A stretch of 64,000 bases of DNA from Pseudomonas sp. B21-028. Lineage in GTDB: Bacteria; Pseudomonadota; Gammaproteobacteria; Pseudomonadales; Pseudomonadaceae. This document shows, piece by piece, positions 18,504 to 27,333 of the stretch (within the stretch, counting starts at the first letter, position 1; each line of letters begins with the position of its first letter). Location of the stretch: assembly GCF_024749045.1 (NCBI RefSeq), contig NZ_CP087184.1:1488001-1552000 (forward strand), read 5' to 3'. Below the pieces are notes generated by a model. The model did no database searches, was not told where the DNA came from, and saw only the letters and a list, made by a program, of their open reading frames with translations. Both the position numbers and the translations under genes were made by a program.

Positions 18504-20195
18504 ATGTTCGAAGACTTTTGGAAGGATAAGTACCCAGCTGGGATTGCTGCCGACATCAATCCAGACGAGTATCCGAATATTCAGGCGGTGTTGAAGCAGT
18601 CCTGCCAACGCTTCGCCGACAAGCCGGCATTCAGCAACCTCGGCAAGACGATCACCTACGGTGAACTGTACGAATTGTCCGGGGCCTTTGCCGCGTATCT
18701 GCAACAGCATACCGATTTGCAGCCGGGCGATCGAATCGCCGTGCAATTGCCCAACGTTCTGCAATACCCGGTGGCAGTGTTCGGGGCGATCCGTGCCGGT
18801 TTCATCGTGGTCAATACCAACCCGCTGTACACCGCGCGGGAGATGGAGCACCAGTTCAACGACTCCGGCGCCAAGGCGCTGGTGTGCCTGGCGAACATGG
18901 CACACCTGGCCGAGACCGTGGTGCCGAAGACCGGCGTCAAGCACGTCATCGTCACCGAGGTGGCCGACCTGTTGCCGCCGCTCAAGCGACTGCTGATCAA
19001 CAGCGTGATCAAGTACGTCAAGAAGATGGTCCCGGCCTATCACCTGCCCAAGGCCGTCAAGTTCAACGACGTGCTGAGCAAGGGTCATGGCCGGCCCGTG
19101 ACCGAAGCCAACCCGGGCAGCGATGAGGTGGCTGTGTTGCAGTACACCGGTGGCACCACCGGCGTGGCCAAGGGCGCGATGCTGAGCCATCGCAACCTGG
19201 TGGCGAACATGCTGCAGTGCAAGGCGCTGATGGGCTCCAACCTCAATGAAGGTTGCGAAGTGCTGATCACGCCGCTGCCGCTTTACCACATCTACGCCTT
19301 CACCTTCCATTGCATGGCGATGATGCTGATCGGCAACCACAACATCCTGATCAGCAACCCGCGCGACCTTCCGGCGATGGTCAAGGAACTGTCGAAGTGG
19401 AAGTTCAGCGGTTTCGTCGGCCTCAATACCCTGTTCGTGGCGCTGTGCAACAACGAGGGTTTCCGCAAGCTGGATTTCTCCGCGCTGAAAGTCACCCTGT
19501 CCGGCGGCATGGCACTGCAACTGGCCGCGGCCGAGCGCTGGAAAGCGGTCACCGGCTGCCCGATCTGCGAAGGCTATGGCATGACTGAAACCAGCCCGGT
19601 GGCCACGGTCAACCCGATTCAGAACATCCAGGTCGGCACCATCGGCATTCCGGTGCCGTCGACGCTGTGCAAAGTCATCAATGATGCTGGCGTCGAACTG
19701 CCTCTGGGCGAAGTCGGCGAGTTGTGTGTGAAAGGTCCGCAGGTGATGAAGGGCTACTGGCAGCGCCAGGAGGCCACCGACGAAGTCCTCGACAGCGAGG
19801 GCTGGCTCAAGACCGGTGATATCGCGGTAATCCAGCCGGACGGCTACATGCGCATCGTCGATCGCAAGAAAGACATGATCCTGATCTCCGGCTTCAACGT
19901 GTACCCCAACGAACTGGAAGATGTGCTGGCAACCTTGCCGGGCGTGCTGCAATGCGCCGCTATCGGTGTGCCGGACGAGAAATCCGGCGAGGCGATCAAG
20001 ATCTTCATCGTCGTCCGGCCAGGCGCCACGCTGACCAAGGAACAGGTGATGGAGCATATGCGCGCCAACGTTACTGGCTACAAAGTGCCCAAGGCCGTCG
20101 AGTTCCGCGATGCGTTGCCGACCACCAACGTGGGCAAGATCCTGCGGCGTGAGTTGCGGGATGAAGAGCTGAGGAAGTTGGGCTTGAAGAAGTAG
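18504..20195 (+). CDS. fadD1: Long-chain fatty-acid-CoA ligase FadD1
   Basis: This is a second AMP-forming acyl-CoA synthetase, 563 residues and collinear with FadD2 (MFEDFWKDKYPAGIAADI versus MQPDFWNDKRPAGVPLDV at the N-terminus). The YTGGTTGVAKGAM, GYGMTETSP and DRKKDMILISGFNVYP motifs are all intact. The start follows GAGGAG; upstream in-frame codons would add an unrelated leader. The pair is probably an old tandem duplication with different chain-length preferences, as shown for P. aeruginosa. A strong terminator follows. Confidence 0.94.
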   Translation: MFEDFWKDKYPAGIAADINPDEYPNIQAVLKQSCQRFADKPAFSNLGKTITYGELYELSGAFAAYLQQHTDLQPGDRIAVQLPNVLQYPVAVFGAIRAGFIVVNTNPLYTAREMEHQFNDSGAKALVCLANMAHLAETVVPKTGVKHVIVTEVADLLPPLKRLLINSVIKYVKKMVPAYHLPKAVKFNDVLSKGHGRPVTEANPGSDEVAVLQYTGGTTGVAKGAMLSHRNLVANMLQCKALMGSNLNEGCEVLITPLPLYHIYAFTFHCMAMMLIGNHNILISNPRDLPAMVKELSKWKFSGFVGLNTLFVALCNNEGFRKLDFSALKVTLSGGMALQLAAAERWKAVTGCPICEGYGMTETSPVATVNPIQNIQVGTIGIPVPSTLCKVINDAGVELPLGEVGELCVKGPQVMKGYWQRQEATDEVLDSEGWLKTGDIAVIQPDGYMRIVDRKKDMILISGFNVYPNELEDVLATLPGVLQCAAIGVPDEKSGEAIKIFIVVRPGATLTKEQVMEHMRANVTGYKVPKAVEFRDALPTTNVGKILRRELRDEELRKLGLKK

Positions 20196-20210
20196 TATTG
20201 CGTGTAAACA

Positions 20211-20236
20211 AAAGCCCCGCCGAAGCGGGGCTTTTT
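20211..20236 (+). terminator. Rho-independent terminator of fadD1
   Basis: AAAGCCCCGC-CGAA-GCGGGGCTTT is a 10-base perfect stem running into T's. Confidence 0.92.
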
Positions 20237-20267
20237 GTTGGGTGGCAACCTGAAGCGACGCCGGCTT

Positions 20268-20365
20268 TGTGGCGAGGGGATTTATCCCCGCTGGGGCGCG
20301 AAGCGGCCCTCGCTTTTTTTTGGGTCTGCTTCGCAGCCCAGCGGGGATAAATCCCCTCGCCACAA
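20268..20365. repeat. REP doublet, GTGGCGAGGGGATT family
   Basis: TGTGGCGAGGGGATTTATCC and its inverse enclose a short T-rich centre. It lies between fadD1 and the convergent unknown gene. Confidence 0.82.
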
Positions 20366-20389
20366 AGGCTGTGGCGGTTGTGAGCAGGG

Positions 20390-20767
20390 TTACAACCTGA
20401 ACTGCGCAAAATCCAGGTTGGTGCCCCCCGGTCGCATGTCCTGCAGGTACGAATCCTTATCGGCGCTCAGTTCCAGGCTCAAGGCGGCCTTGCGCTTGCC
20501 CTGGTTACGCACTTCCAGGCCTTCCAGTTTTTCCCGCAGGAACACGGTCGGCACTTTCAGGTGCAGCAACTCGTCGGTGGCCGGGGTGTGCAGCAGCAGA
20601 TGAATCCATTCGTATTGGCCGACAGCCAGGCGGGTCACCGGGATGTTGAACCAGAAGATGTTGCGGTTGCGGTTCAATTCGCTGAAATGGCAGTTGTTGA
20701 CGCCCAGGACGGCGCCGCCCAGTTCCTGGTTTCTGCGGGCGATGGCCTGCTTCTTATCGAGTTTCAT
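20390..20767 (-). CDS. Conserved hypothetical protein
   Basis: I do not recognise a family for this 125-residue protein. It is soluble, without signal peptide or membrane segment, and has a basic N-terminus (MKLDKKQAIARRNQELGG) followed by an alternating hydrophobic pattern (IFWFNIPVTRL, EWIHLLLHTP, LLHLKVPTVFL) that suggests a beta-sheet fold. Codon use matches its neighbours. It stands alone, divergent from the BrkB-like gene. Confidence 0.75.
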   Translation of the reverse strand: MKLDKKQAIARRNQELGGAVLGVNNCHFSELNRNRNIFWFNIPVTRLAVGQYEWIHLLLHTPATDELLHLKVPTVFLREKLEGLEVRNQGKRKAALSLELSADKDSYLQDMRPGGTNLDFAQFRL

Positions 20768-21004
20768 AACGTTCCTACGGGATTAAAGCTTCGGGCCGCA
20801 GCCTGAATACGTGGGGCATTCTCGACGGTTGCCGGGCAAACATAAAGCCCCGCCGGTGCGAAGAATGAAACTTGCTCTGTGGGGCATGGGTCAATTCTGC
20901 GTCGGGATGAGATTGTCCCAAATTCGCCAAACAGGCTACTTTGAGGTAAAAAACGCCCCTTGAGTCGCCACGCGACCCCTTTTTTGCGGCGAAAGGAGAC
21001 GCTC

Positions 21005-21964
21005 ATGATATTTCCGGACATGAAAGGCTTGCCTTTGCATCGTGTGATGGTGCGTACGGTGACCGAATTTCTCGACGACGAGATGTCCACCTACGCCTCG
21101 GCACTGGCCTACCAGATGCTGTTTTCCCTGTTCCCCTTCATCCTCTTCCTGATCGCGCTGATCGGCTTCCTGCATCTGCCGGATTTCTTCTCGTGGCTGC
21201 GCCTGCAGTCCGAGCTGGTGTTGCCGCCCCAGGCACTGGAGCAGGTCAACCCGGTGATCGACCAGCTCCAGCAATCCAAGGGCGGGTTGCTGTCGGTGGG
21301 TATTGTGGTTGCGTTGTGGACGGCCTCGGCCGGGGTGCGGCTGATGATGAGCGCGATGAATGCCGCCTATGATGTGGTCGAGGGGCGTCCGGCCTGGAAG
21401 CGCTTTCCGCTGTCGATTTTCTACACGGTCGGCATCGCCGGCATGTTGCTCATCGCGGCGGCGCTGATGGTCCTCGGACCGCAGGTGATGGAGTGGATTG
21501 CGGCCCAGGTCGGGCTGGAGGAATTCATCGTCACGCTCTGGACGATCGTGCGCTGGCCGGTGATCGTGATCCTGTTGATGGTGGCGGTGGCGCTGATCTA
21601 CTACGTGATGCCCGACGTGAAGCAGGAGTTTCGCTTCATCACCCCGGGCTCGGTGCTGGCCGTGGTGGTCTGGATCATCGCCTCCCTGGGCTTCGCTTTT
21701 TACGTCAAGACTTTCGCCAACTACAACGCCATGTATGGCAGTATCGGCGCGATCATCGTGTTGCTGCTGTACTTCTATATCTCGGCGGCGGTGCTGTTGC
21801 TGGGCGCGGAGATGAACGCGGTGATCGAACATATGTCCGCCGAAGGCAAGGACCGTGGTGAGAAGGTGCCGGACGAGCACTGGAAACAGCATGTCTCGGG
21901 GCTGGCGCGCGACCACTCCATCAAGCCGGACAGCGATCCGAACGCAGGCGAAGCCCGACCATGA
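21005..21964 (+). CDS. YihY/BrkB-family inner-membrane protein
   Basis: The protein has 319 residues with about six hydrophobic segments and family landmarks: a cytoplasmic N-terminus ending in [36 protein letters not shown] near the middle, and [22 protein letters not shown] near the C-terminus. YihY proteins were once called tRNA-processing ribonuclease BN, which is a misassignment; the role is unknown. The ATG follows AAAGGAG. The gene overlaps def by four bases (ATGA), so the two form an operon. Confidence 0.9.
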   Translation: MIFPDMKGLPLHRVMVRTVTEFLDDEMSTYASALAYQMLFSLFPFILFLIALIGFLHLPDFFSWLRLQSELVLPPQALEQVNPVIDQLQQSKGGLLSVGIVVALWTASAGVRLMMSAMNAAYDVVEGRPAWKRFPLSIFYTVGIAGMLLIAAALMVLGPQVMEWIAAQVGLEEFIVTLWTIVRWPVIVILLMVAVALIYYVMPDVKQEFRFITPGSVLAVVVWIIASLGFAFYVKTFANYNAMYGSIGAIIVLLLYFYISAAVLLLGAEMNAVIEHMSAEGKDRGEKVPDEHWKQHVSGLARDHSIKPDSDPNAGEARP

Positions 21965-22500
21965 TTCGAGAAATTCTCAAGATGGGCGATGCGCGCCTAC
22001 TGCGTATCGCCCCACCGGTTCCGTCGCAGATGTTCGACAGCCCGGAGCTGTGGCAATTGATCGACGACATGTTCCAGACCATGGAAAGCGTCGGTGGCGT
22101 CGGCCTGGCGGCGCCGCAGATCGGCGTGGACCTGCAACTGGTGATTTTCGGCTTCGATCACAGCGAGCGTTATCCCGATGCGGAGGCCGTGCCCCAGACC
22201 ATCCTGATCAACCCGCTGATCACGCCGCTGAGCCCGTTGATGGAAGAAGGCTTCGAAGGTTGCCTGTCGGTGCCCGGCCTGCGTGGCGCGGTGGATCGTT
22301 ACCAGCACATCCGTTACGAAGGTTTCGACCCCAAGGGTGAGCCGATCGTGCGGACAGCCTCGGGCTTCCATGCGCGGGTGGTGCAGCATGAATGCGATCA
22401 CCTGATCGGGCGCTTGTACCCGTCTCGGATCACCGACTTCAGCAAGTTCGGGTTTACCGAAGTGATGTTTCCGGATCTGGACCCGACGGCCGACGACTGA
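21961..22500 (+). CDS. def: Peptide deformylase
   Basis: The enzyme removes the formyl group from the N-terminal methionine of new proteins. It has 179 residues. All three family motifs are present: GVGLAAPQ at 46-53, EGCLSVP with the metal-binding cysteine at 101, and HECDH with metal-binding histidines at 143 and 147 and catalytic glutamate at 144. It does not lie beside fmt, so it is probably the second def gene common in pseudomonads. It is translationally coupled to the BrkB-like gene. Confidence 0.94.
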   Translation: MIREILKMGDARLLRIAPPVPSQMFDSPELWQLIDDMFQTMESVGGVGLAAPQIGVDLQLVIFGFDHSERYPDAEAVPQTILINPLITPLSPLMEEGFEGCLSVPGLRGAVDRYQHIRYEGFDPKGEPIVRTASGFHARVVQHECDHLIGRLYPSRITDFSKFGFTEVMFPDLDPTADD

Positions 22501-22517
22501 TATTCACCTTCGCCACC

Positions 22518-22607
22518 TGTGGGAGCGAGCCTGCTCGCGATAGCGGTGGGTCAGCTTGCATCGTTGTTGAATATCCTGCCGCCTTCGCGAGCAGGCTCGC
22601 TCCCACA
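22518..22607. repeat. REP doublet, GTGGGAGC family
   Basis: TGTGGGAGCGAGCCTGCTCG and the inverse ending GCTCCCACA lie between def and the convergent GNAT gene. Confidence 0.85.
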
Positions 22608-22623
22608 GGGCCGATGATAGGCA

Positions 22624-23046
22624 TCAGGACCGCGTTGCCGGCGCCAATCCCATCGCAATCATCGGCTTGCTCCGGGCATACCGGCTCAGCCGTTCGGCCA
22701 TCGCGTAGGGCAGGGCGGGATCGAAAGTGAAGCCGTGTCGCTCGTAGAACCCGCGCAGTTCCGGGTGGCAGAACAGCCACACCGGTGCCTCCACGGCTTT
22801 CACCGCTTCGGCGATCAACCCCGCCGCGACACCTTTGCCACGGTGTGCCGGATCGACAAACAACCCCGTCAACCAGTGTCCACCCGACACCGATCGCAGG
22901 CAGAGGGCGGCGACGATGTCATCCTGTCTCGCCACCCACAGCTGCGCGTCACGCACGGCTTTCATCGAGGACTGATGGGCGCGGTAGAACTTGTTCATCA
23001 GCGGCCACAGCGGTTCATCGAGCAGCGCATAGCGGATTTCGGACAT
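22624..23046 (-). CDS. GNAT-family N-acetyltransferase
   Basis: The protein has 140 residues. The acetyl-CoA-binding segment is LFVDPAHRGKGVAAGLIAEAV (residues about 76-96), and WLFCHPELRGFYERHGF is the usual C-terminal part. The start at 23046 (MSEIRYALL) is chosen because the upstream in-frame extension runs through a REP element. The substrate is unknown. Confidence 0.85.
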   Translation of the reverse strand: MSEIRYALLDEPLWPLMNKFYRAHQSSMKAVRDAQLWVARQDDIVAALCLRSVSGGHWLTGLFVDPAHRGKGVAAGLIAEAVKAVEAPVWLFCHPELRGFYERHGFTFDPALPYAMAERLSRYARSKPMIAMGLAPATRS

Positions 23047-23105
23047 GGCAACGTCGTGGCGGCGGTGAGGGGGGCAGATTATAAAGGAACACGTTTCGAT
23101 AAACC

Positions 23106-23197
23106 TGTGGGAGCAAAGCTTGCTCGCGATAGCGACAGACCCGTCAGCATTGTTGGTGATTGATTTACCGCAATCGCGAGCAAGCTTTGCTCCCACA
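23106..23197. repeat. REP doublet, GTGGGAGC family
   Basis: TGTGGGAGCAAAGCTTGCTC and GAGCAAGCTTTGCTCCCACA form a near-perfect inverted pair upstream of the GNAT gene. Confidence 0.85.
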
Positions 23198-23272
23198 GGT
23201 TTGCGTCGATTGATCCTTAACTGACTGGTATTAGGCTAACCCCGGCGCCTCATCTGCTGGTCGCCGGCAGGC

Positions 23273-23824
23273 TCAGAGCGACGCGAGGAGTGTCGCGGCC
23301 GGATCCTTATCGCCGGTGTTTCGCTGCTCCTGGGCCTTTTCCAACTGCGACATCGCGGCCTTGTCCTGCATGCGCTGGGCAATTTCCTGACCGACCGCCA
23401 GTTGTTTCTCGGGTGGCATCGCCTCGTATTCTTCTTCGCTGATGCCCATCTCCGCGAGAATGGCGTCACGCAGACGCTCTTCGGGCGTCTTGCTCATGTA
23501 GTCCTTGAAATCCTTCAGTGCCGCGCTCTCGGTCTGGCGTGCCGGGGCATCCTGGGAGGCGACGGTCTGCAACTGCACGCGGGTCTTGGCGAACGCCTCG
23601 TCGACCTTGTCGCTGATGGCGGTGGCGGCATTGACCTGCCGCGTGGCCTGTCGGGTGATGGACTCCTGGACCTGGGCATTGCCCTGGCTGGCCTGGGCCT
23701 GGACGTTATCGCGCAACGCCTGTAGCGCGGCGCTTTGCAGGCCACTGGCGGCGTCGGCGGTCGGATCCTCGCCCGGGCGCTTGAGCGGCAGAATCATCGC
23801 TTGCTGTTTGGCACTGACCAACAT
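23273..23824 (-). CDS. Conserved hypothetical helical protein
   Basis: The protein has 183 residues, is rich in Ala, Gln and Glu, and is probably mostly helical. An acidic segment (EERLRDAILAEMGISEEEYE, about residues 115-134) is followed by KQLAVGQEIAQRM. There is no signal peptide, membrane segment or catalytic motif. The ATG at 23824 is favoured because the upstream extension is not protein-like. I do not recognise a function. It is unlinked to gntR, 165 bases upstream. Confidence 0.75.
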   Translation of the reverse strand: MLVSAKQQAMILPLKRPGEDPTADAASGLQSAALQALRDNVQAQASQGNAQVQESITRQATRQVNAATAISDKVDEAFAKTRVQLQTVASQDAPARQTESAALKDFKDYMSKTPEERLRDAILAEMGISEEEYEAMPPEKQLAVGQEIAQRMQDKAAMSQLEKAQEQRNTGDKDPAATLLASL

Positions 23825-23989
23825 GATGGATACCTGTAGGTAATGACTGAGCGATGGGCAGGAGCAATTCCCATGCCGACCGCTCGGAGCCTCAGGTTTC
23901 AAGGGATGTAGGGGTACCAGGCGAAGCGAAGCGGCCAACCCTTGCCGTTGGCCGGCAGGGATCGACCGCCTCTGCGTCACGAGACGGGG

Positions 23990-25021
23990 TCAGGTACTTT
24001 CGCGAATCTTGAGTTCGAAGCCCAGGTCCACCACGGGTTGGGCAATGCGGTTGCCGGCCATCAACGTCAGCATCTGCTCGGCGGCACGGCGGCCGATGGC
24101 TTCCCGCGGCGTGTTGATGCTGCTCAGGCGCGGTACCATGTGGGCCGAGGCGGGCAGGTCGTTGAAACCGAGGACCGAGATCTGTTCGGGAATCCTGATG
24201 CCACAGCGCAAGGCTTCGAACAGGGCGCCATGGGCGAGGTCGTCGTTGCCGAAGAAGATCGCGTCGACATCCGGGTGGCTGGCCAGCAGTTGCAGGAACA
24301 ATTCGCCGCCCAGGCCCACCGATGACGGGCGCGGCGTCAGCAGCTCCAGGTCCGGGTCGTACAGCCCGGCCTGCTGCAGGGCCCGGCGGAAGCCTTCGCC
24401 ACGCAACAAGGTGCGCTGGTCCAGTTGCGCGCCGATGTAGGCCAGGCGCTTGCGACCGCGGGAGATCAGGTGCCCGGCCGCCGTCTCGCCGGCCTTGATC
24501 TGGGAAAAGCCGACGCAGTTGAGGCCTGCCCCGGGGTCCAGTTCCATCATGTAGACACAGGGAATGTTGCTGGCCTCGATCATGCGGCGGGCGCTCTCGG
24601 TGCGGTCGAAGCCGGTCAGCAGCAGGCCACGAGGCTGATAGGCCATGTAGTTGCGCAGCAGGTCTTCTTCTTCGTCCCGGGAGTAGTGATAGTTGCCGAT
24701 CACCACTTCGAAGCCCTTGGGCCTCAAGACACGATGAATGGCTTCCAGGGTATCGATGAACAACAGGTTGGACAGCGACGGCACCAACACCACCACCGAA
24801 TGGCTCTGGGCCGAAGCCAGGGCGCGGGCGGCGGGATTGACGACATAGTTGAGTGTCTGTGCCGCCTGTCGGACTTTTTCCACCAGGTCAGTGGCCACGG
24901 TGCTGACGCCGCGCAAGGCCCGGGAAGCGGTGATGGGACTGACACCGGCCAGGCGTGCGACTTCGTTGAGCGTAGGGCGACCGGTGGTGCGGGTATTCTT
25001 ATCGTTCTTGGGGACGGTCAT
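23990..25021 (-). CDS. gntR: Gluconate repressor GntR (LacI family)
   Basis: This is a LacI-type repressor of 343 residues. A helix-turn-helix is at residues 17-36 (TLNEVARLAGVSPITASRAL) and a periplasmic-binding-like effector domain follows (residues about 70-340). It is divergent from gntK, with two copies of a palindromic box (AGGTAGCGCTGTC) in the gap and a third before gntP. This arrangement matches the gluconate regulon of P. aeruginosa, where gluconate relieves repression of gntP and of gntR itself. Confidence 0.92.
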   Translation of the reverse strand: MTVPKNDKNTRTTGRPTLNEVARLAGVSPITASRALRGVSTVATDLVEKVRQAAQTLNYVVNPAARALASAQSHSVVVLVPSLSNLLFIDTLEAIHRVLRPKGFEVVIGNYHYSRDEEEDLLRNYMAYQPRGLLLTGFDRTESARRMIEASNIPCVYMMELDPGAGLNCVGFSQIKAGETAAGHLISRGRKRLAYIGAQLDQRTLLRGEGFRRALQQAGLYDPDLELLTPRPSSVGLGGELFLQLLASHPDVDAIFFGNDDLAHGALFEALRCGIRIPEQISVLGFNDLPASAHMVPRLSSINTPREAIGRRAAEQMLTLMAGNRIAQPVVDLGFELKIREST

Positions 25022-25053
25022 CAGGTGGCTTGCCAAACAAAAATCAAGGCACT

Positions 25054-25067
25054 AAGGTAGCGCTGTC
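25054..25067. promoter_or_regulatory. GntR operator-like box 1
   Basis: AAGGTAGCGCTGTC contains the palindromic core AGCGCT flanked by GGT and GTC. It lies 33 bases upstream of the gntR start. Confidence 0.75.
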
Positions 25068-25204
25068 TCGACGCGGCTGCAAATGCGCGAGTGGGGTTTG
25101 CCTGAATCCCATCCGTTGGGGTCGTGGACGAAAAATGCTGCAACCACAAAAATGACAAGAAGGCGTCGGCAACTTCTGCTTTTGCTGCGGTGTCATAACT
25201 GGCA

Positions 25205-25218
25205 AAGGTAGCGCTGTC
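25205..25218. promoter_or_regulatory. GntR operator-like box 2
   Basis: The 14 bases are identical to box 1. The site lies 19-32 bases before the gntK start codon, where it could block transcription of gntK. Confidence 0.75.
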
Positions 25219-25236
25219 TGCGCGCTGAGGTGTTAC

Positions 25237-25770
25237 ATGAACAATCCCATCACCGCCCTGGTCATCATGGGCGTTGCCGGTTGCGGCAAAACGTGCGTCA
25301 GCCAGGCCCTGTGCCAATTGAGCGGCGCCACCGCCATCGAAGGCGACACCTTCCACCCCGCGGCCAACATCCAGAAGATGAGCGCCGGTATTCCTCTGAA
25401 CGACGACGACCGTGCCGGCTGGCTCGACAGCCTGTGCGACGAGTTGCGCCGTGTCGACGCCACGGGCGAGCGCCCGGTGCTGACCTGCTCGGCCCTCAAG
25501 CACAGTTATCGCGACCGTCTGCGCAGTGCCTTGCCTGGCCTGGGCTTCGTATTTCTGGAACTGACGCCCGAGGTGGCCGCCGACCGTGTTTCCCACCGGC
25601 CCGGCCATTTCATGCCGTCGACCCTGATCGACAGCCAGTTCGCCACCCTTGAATCCCCTGTCGGTGAGCCCCTGACCCTGGCTCTGGACGCGTCCAGCCA
25701 CAGCGTTGACGAACTGGCCCACCAGGCTTACGTCTGGTGGTTGGCCCACGGTTTGAAGCTTGCCAGCTGA
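25237..25770 (+). CDS. gntK: Gluconokinase
   Basis: The enzyme phosphorylates gluconate to 6-phosphogluconate with ATP. It has 177 residues, normal for the thermoresistant family. Walker A GVAGCGKT is at residues 12-19, the substrate segment EGDTFHP at about 35-41, and LTCSALKHSYRDRLR at about 84-98. It lies between divergent gntR and gntP with a GntR-like box on each side, so gluconate induction is likely. The product enters the Entner-Doudoroff route served by eda at 8097. Confidence 0.94.
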   Translation: MNNPITALVIMGVAGCGKTCVSQALCQLSGATAIEGDTFHPAANIQKMSAGIPLNDDDRAGWLDSLCDELRRVDATGERPVLTCSALKHSYRDRLRSALPGLGFVFLELTPEVAADRVSHRPGHFMPSTLIDSQFATLESPVGEPLTLALDASSHSVDELAHQAYVWWLAHGLKLAS

Positions 25771-25792
25771 GTTGCAAAAATTTTGCGTCAGA

Positions 25793-25806
25793 AAGATAGC
25801 GCTGTC
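25793..25806. promoter_or_regulatory. GntR operator-like box 3, before gntP
   Basis: AAGATAGCGCTGTC differs from the other two boxes at one base and is a better palindrome (GATAGCGCTGTC, 10 of 12 symmetric). It lies 57 bases upstream of gntP, suggesting a separate gntP promoter. Confidence 0.75.
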
Positions 25807-25831
25807 CCGACGGCCCATAAATAACTGCTTC

Positions 25832-25845
25832 AATAACAACAACAA
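25832..25845 (+). promoter_or_regulatory. Candidate Crc/Hfq motif before the gntP ribosome site
   Basis: AATAACAACAACAA is an extended AAnAAnAAnAAnAA run ending a few bases before the CAGGAGA Shine-Dalgarno of gntP. It is the strongest such motif I found in the window and suggests that gluconate uptake is under catabolite repression. Confidence 0.6.
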
Positions 25846-25862
25846 ATCAGGAGACACCTCCC

Positions 25863-27215
25863 ATGTTCGGCATGTCCCACGAGACGTTCCTACTGCTTGA
25901 TGCAGTGGTCACGGTGATCGGACTCATCCTCCTCATCACCCAGTTCAAATTCCACCCGTTCATTGCACTGACCATCGCCGCCGCGTTCCTCGGTCTGACG
26001 TCGGGTATGCCGACCGGCACCATCATCAAGGCGTTCCAGGACGGCTTCGGTGGCGTGCTGGGCTTTGTCGGCATCATCCTGGCGCTGGGCACGATGCTCG
26101 GCAAGATGATGGCCGAGTCGGGCGGGGCCGATCAGATCGCCCAGACCCTGATCCGTGCCTTCGGCAAGGACAAGGTGCAGTGGGCGATGATGTTCGCCGC
26201 ATTCCTGGTGGGCATCCCGCTGTTCTTCGAAATCGGTTTCGTGTTGCTGATCCCGCTGGTGTTCATCGTTGCGCGCCGCACCGGCGTGTCGATCATCAAG
26301 ATCGGTATCCCGCTGCTGGCTGGCCTTTCCGCTGTCCACGGCCTGGTGCCGCCGCACCCGGGGCCGCTGCTGGCGATTGGCGTGTTCGGTGCTGACATCG
26401 GCAAGACCATTCTCTACGGCCTGATCGTCGCGCTGCCGACCGCCATCATTGCCGGCCCGATCTTCGGTACGTTCATTGCCAAGCGCATCCCCGGCCATCC
26501 GAACCAGGAACTGGTGGACCAACTGGCCCGCGAAACAAACGCCGCCGAACTGCCAAGCTTCAGCATCACCCTGATTACCGTACTGTCGCCGGTGTTCCTG
26601 ATGCTGCTCAAGACTTTCGCTGACGTGGCGCTGCCGGACGGCAATCTCTTTCGCGCCTGGATGGACATGATCGGCCACCCGATCTCGGCCTTGCTGCTGG
26701 CGTTGCTGCTGTCGTTGTACACCTTTGGCTACAAGCAGGGCATTGGTTCCAGCCAGATGCTCAAATGGCTGGACGCCAGCCTCGCACCCACCGCCGCGAT
26801 CATCCTGATCATTGGTGCGGGCGGTGGCTTCAAGCAAATGCTGGTCACCAGCGGCGTGGGCGACGTGATCGGTCACATGGCGGTGAGTGCGCAGATTTCG
26901 CCGATCCTGTTGGCGTGGCTGGTGGCGGCGGTGATTCGTATCGCCACTGGCTCGGCGACCGTGGCAACCATTACCGGTGCCGGCATCGTGGTGCCCGTGG
27001 TCGGGATGATCCCGGGCGTGAACCGTGAGCTGCTGGTGCTGGCGACCGGTGCCGGTTCGTTGATTCTGTCTCACGTCAACGATGCCGGCTTCTGGCTGGT
27101 CAAGCAGTACTTCAACATGACCGTGGCCGAAACCTTCAAGACCTGGACGGCGATGGAAACCATCCTGTCGGTGGTGGGGTTGGGCTTTATCCTGTTGCTG
27201 TCGCTGGTGGTCTAA
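25863..27215 (+). CDS. gntP: Gluconate permease (GntP family)
   Basis: This is an inner-membrane proton symporter of 450 residues with 12 or more hydrophobic segments. Family features include LVPPHPGPLLAIGVFGADIGKT in the first half, IILIIGAGGGFKQML, and RIATGSATVATITGAGIV followed by SHVNDAGFWLVKQYF in the second half. It completes the gntR-gntK-gntP regulon. A GntR-like box and an A-rich Crc/Hfq-type motif precede it. Confidence 0.93.
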   Translation: MFGMSHETFLLLDAVVTVIGLILLITQFKFHPFIALTIAAAFLGLTSGMPTGTIIKAFQDGFGGVLGFVGIILALGTMLGKMMAESGGADQIAQTLIRAFGKDKVQWAMMFAAFLVGIPLFFEIGFVLLIPLVFIVARRTGVSIIKIGIPLLAGLSAVHGLVPPHPGPLLAIGVFGADIGKTILYGLIVALPTAIIAGPIFGTFIAKRIPGHPNQELVDQLARETNAAELPSFSITLITVLSPVFLMLLKTFADVALPDGNLFRAWMDMIGHPISALLLALLLSLYTFGYKQGIGSSQMLKWLDASLAPTAAIILIIGAGGGFKQMLVTSGVGDVIGHMAVSAQISPILLAWLVAAVIRIATGSATVATITGAGIVVPVVGMIPGVNRELLVLATGAGSLILSHVNDAGFWLVKQYFNMTVAETFKTWTAMETILSVVGLGFILLLSLVV

Positions 27216-27233
27216 AGGCCCAGCACAAACAAC

Positions 27234-27321
27234 TGTGGAAGCGAGCCTGCTCGCGATGGCGGTATGTCAGCAGCATTCATGCAACTGACCCACCGCTATC
27301 GCGAGCAGGCTCGCTCCCACA
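27234..27321. repeat. REP doublet, GTGGGAGC family
   Basis: TGTGGAAGCGAGCCTGCTCG (one base off the usual head) and the inverse ending GCTCCCACA fill the gap between convergent gntP and alaC. Confidence 0.83.
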
Positions 27322-27333
27322 TTGGGTTGTGTA

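Noticed and set aside
18462..20363. Long open frame opposite fadD1 (about 630 codons)
   Set aside because: It runs through a REP doublet and is the antisense shadow of a gene with complete acyl-CoA synthetase motifs.
22518..23197. Possible CRISPR-like spacing of repeats around the GNAT gene
   Set aside because: The units are inverted REP doublets, not regularly spaced direct repeats, and no cas gene is present.
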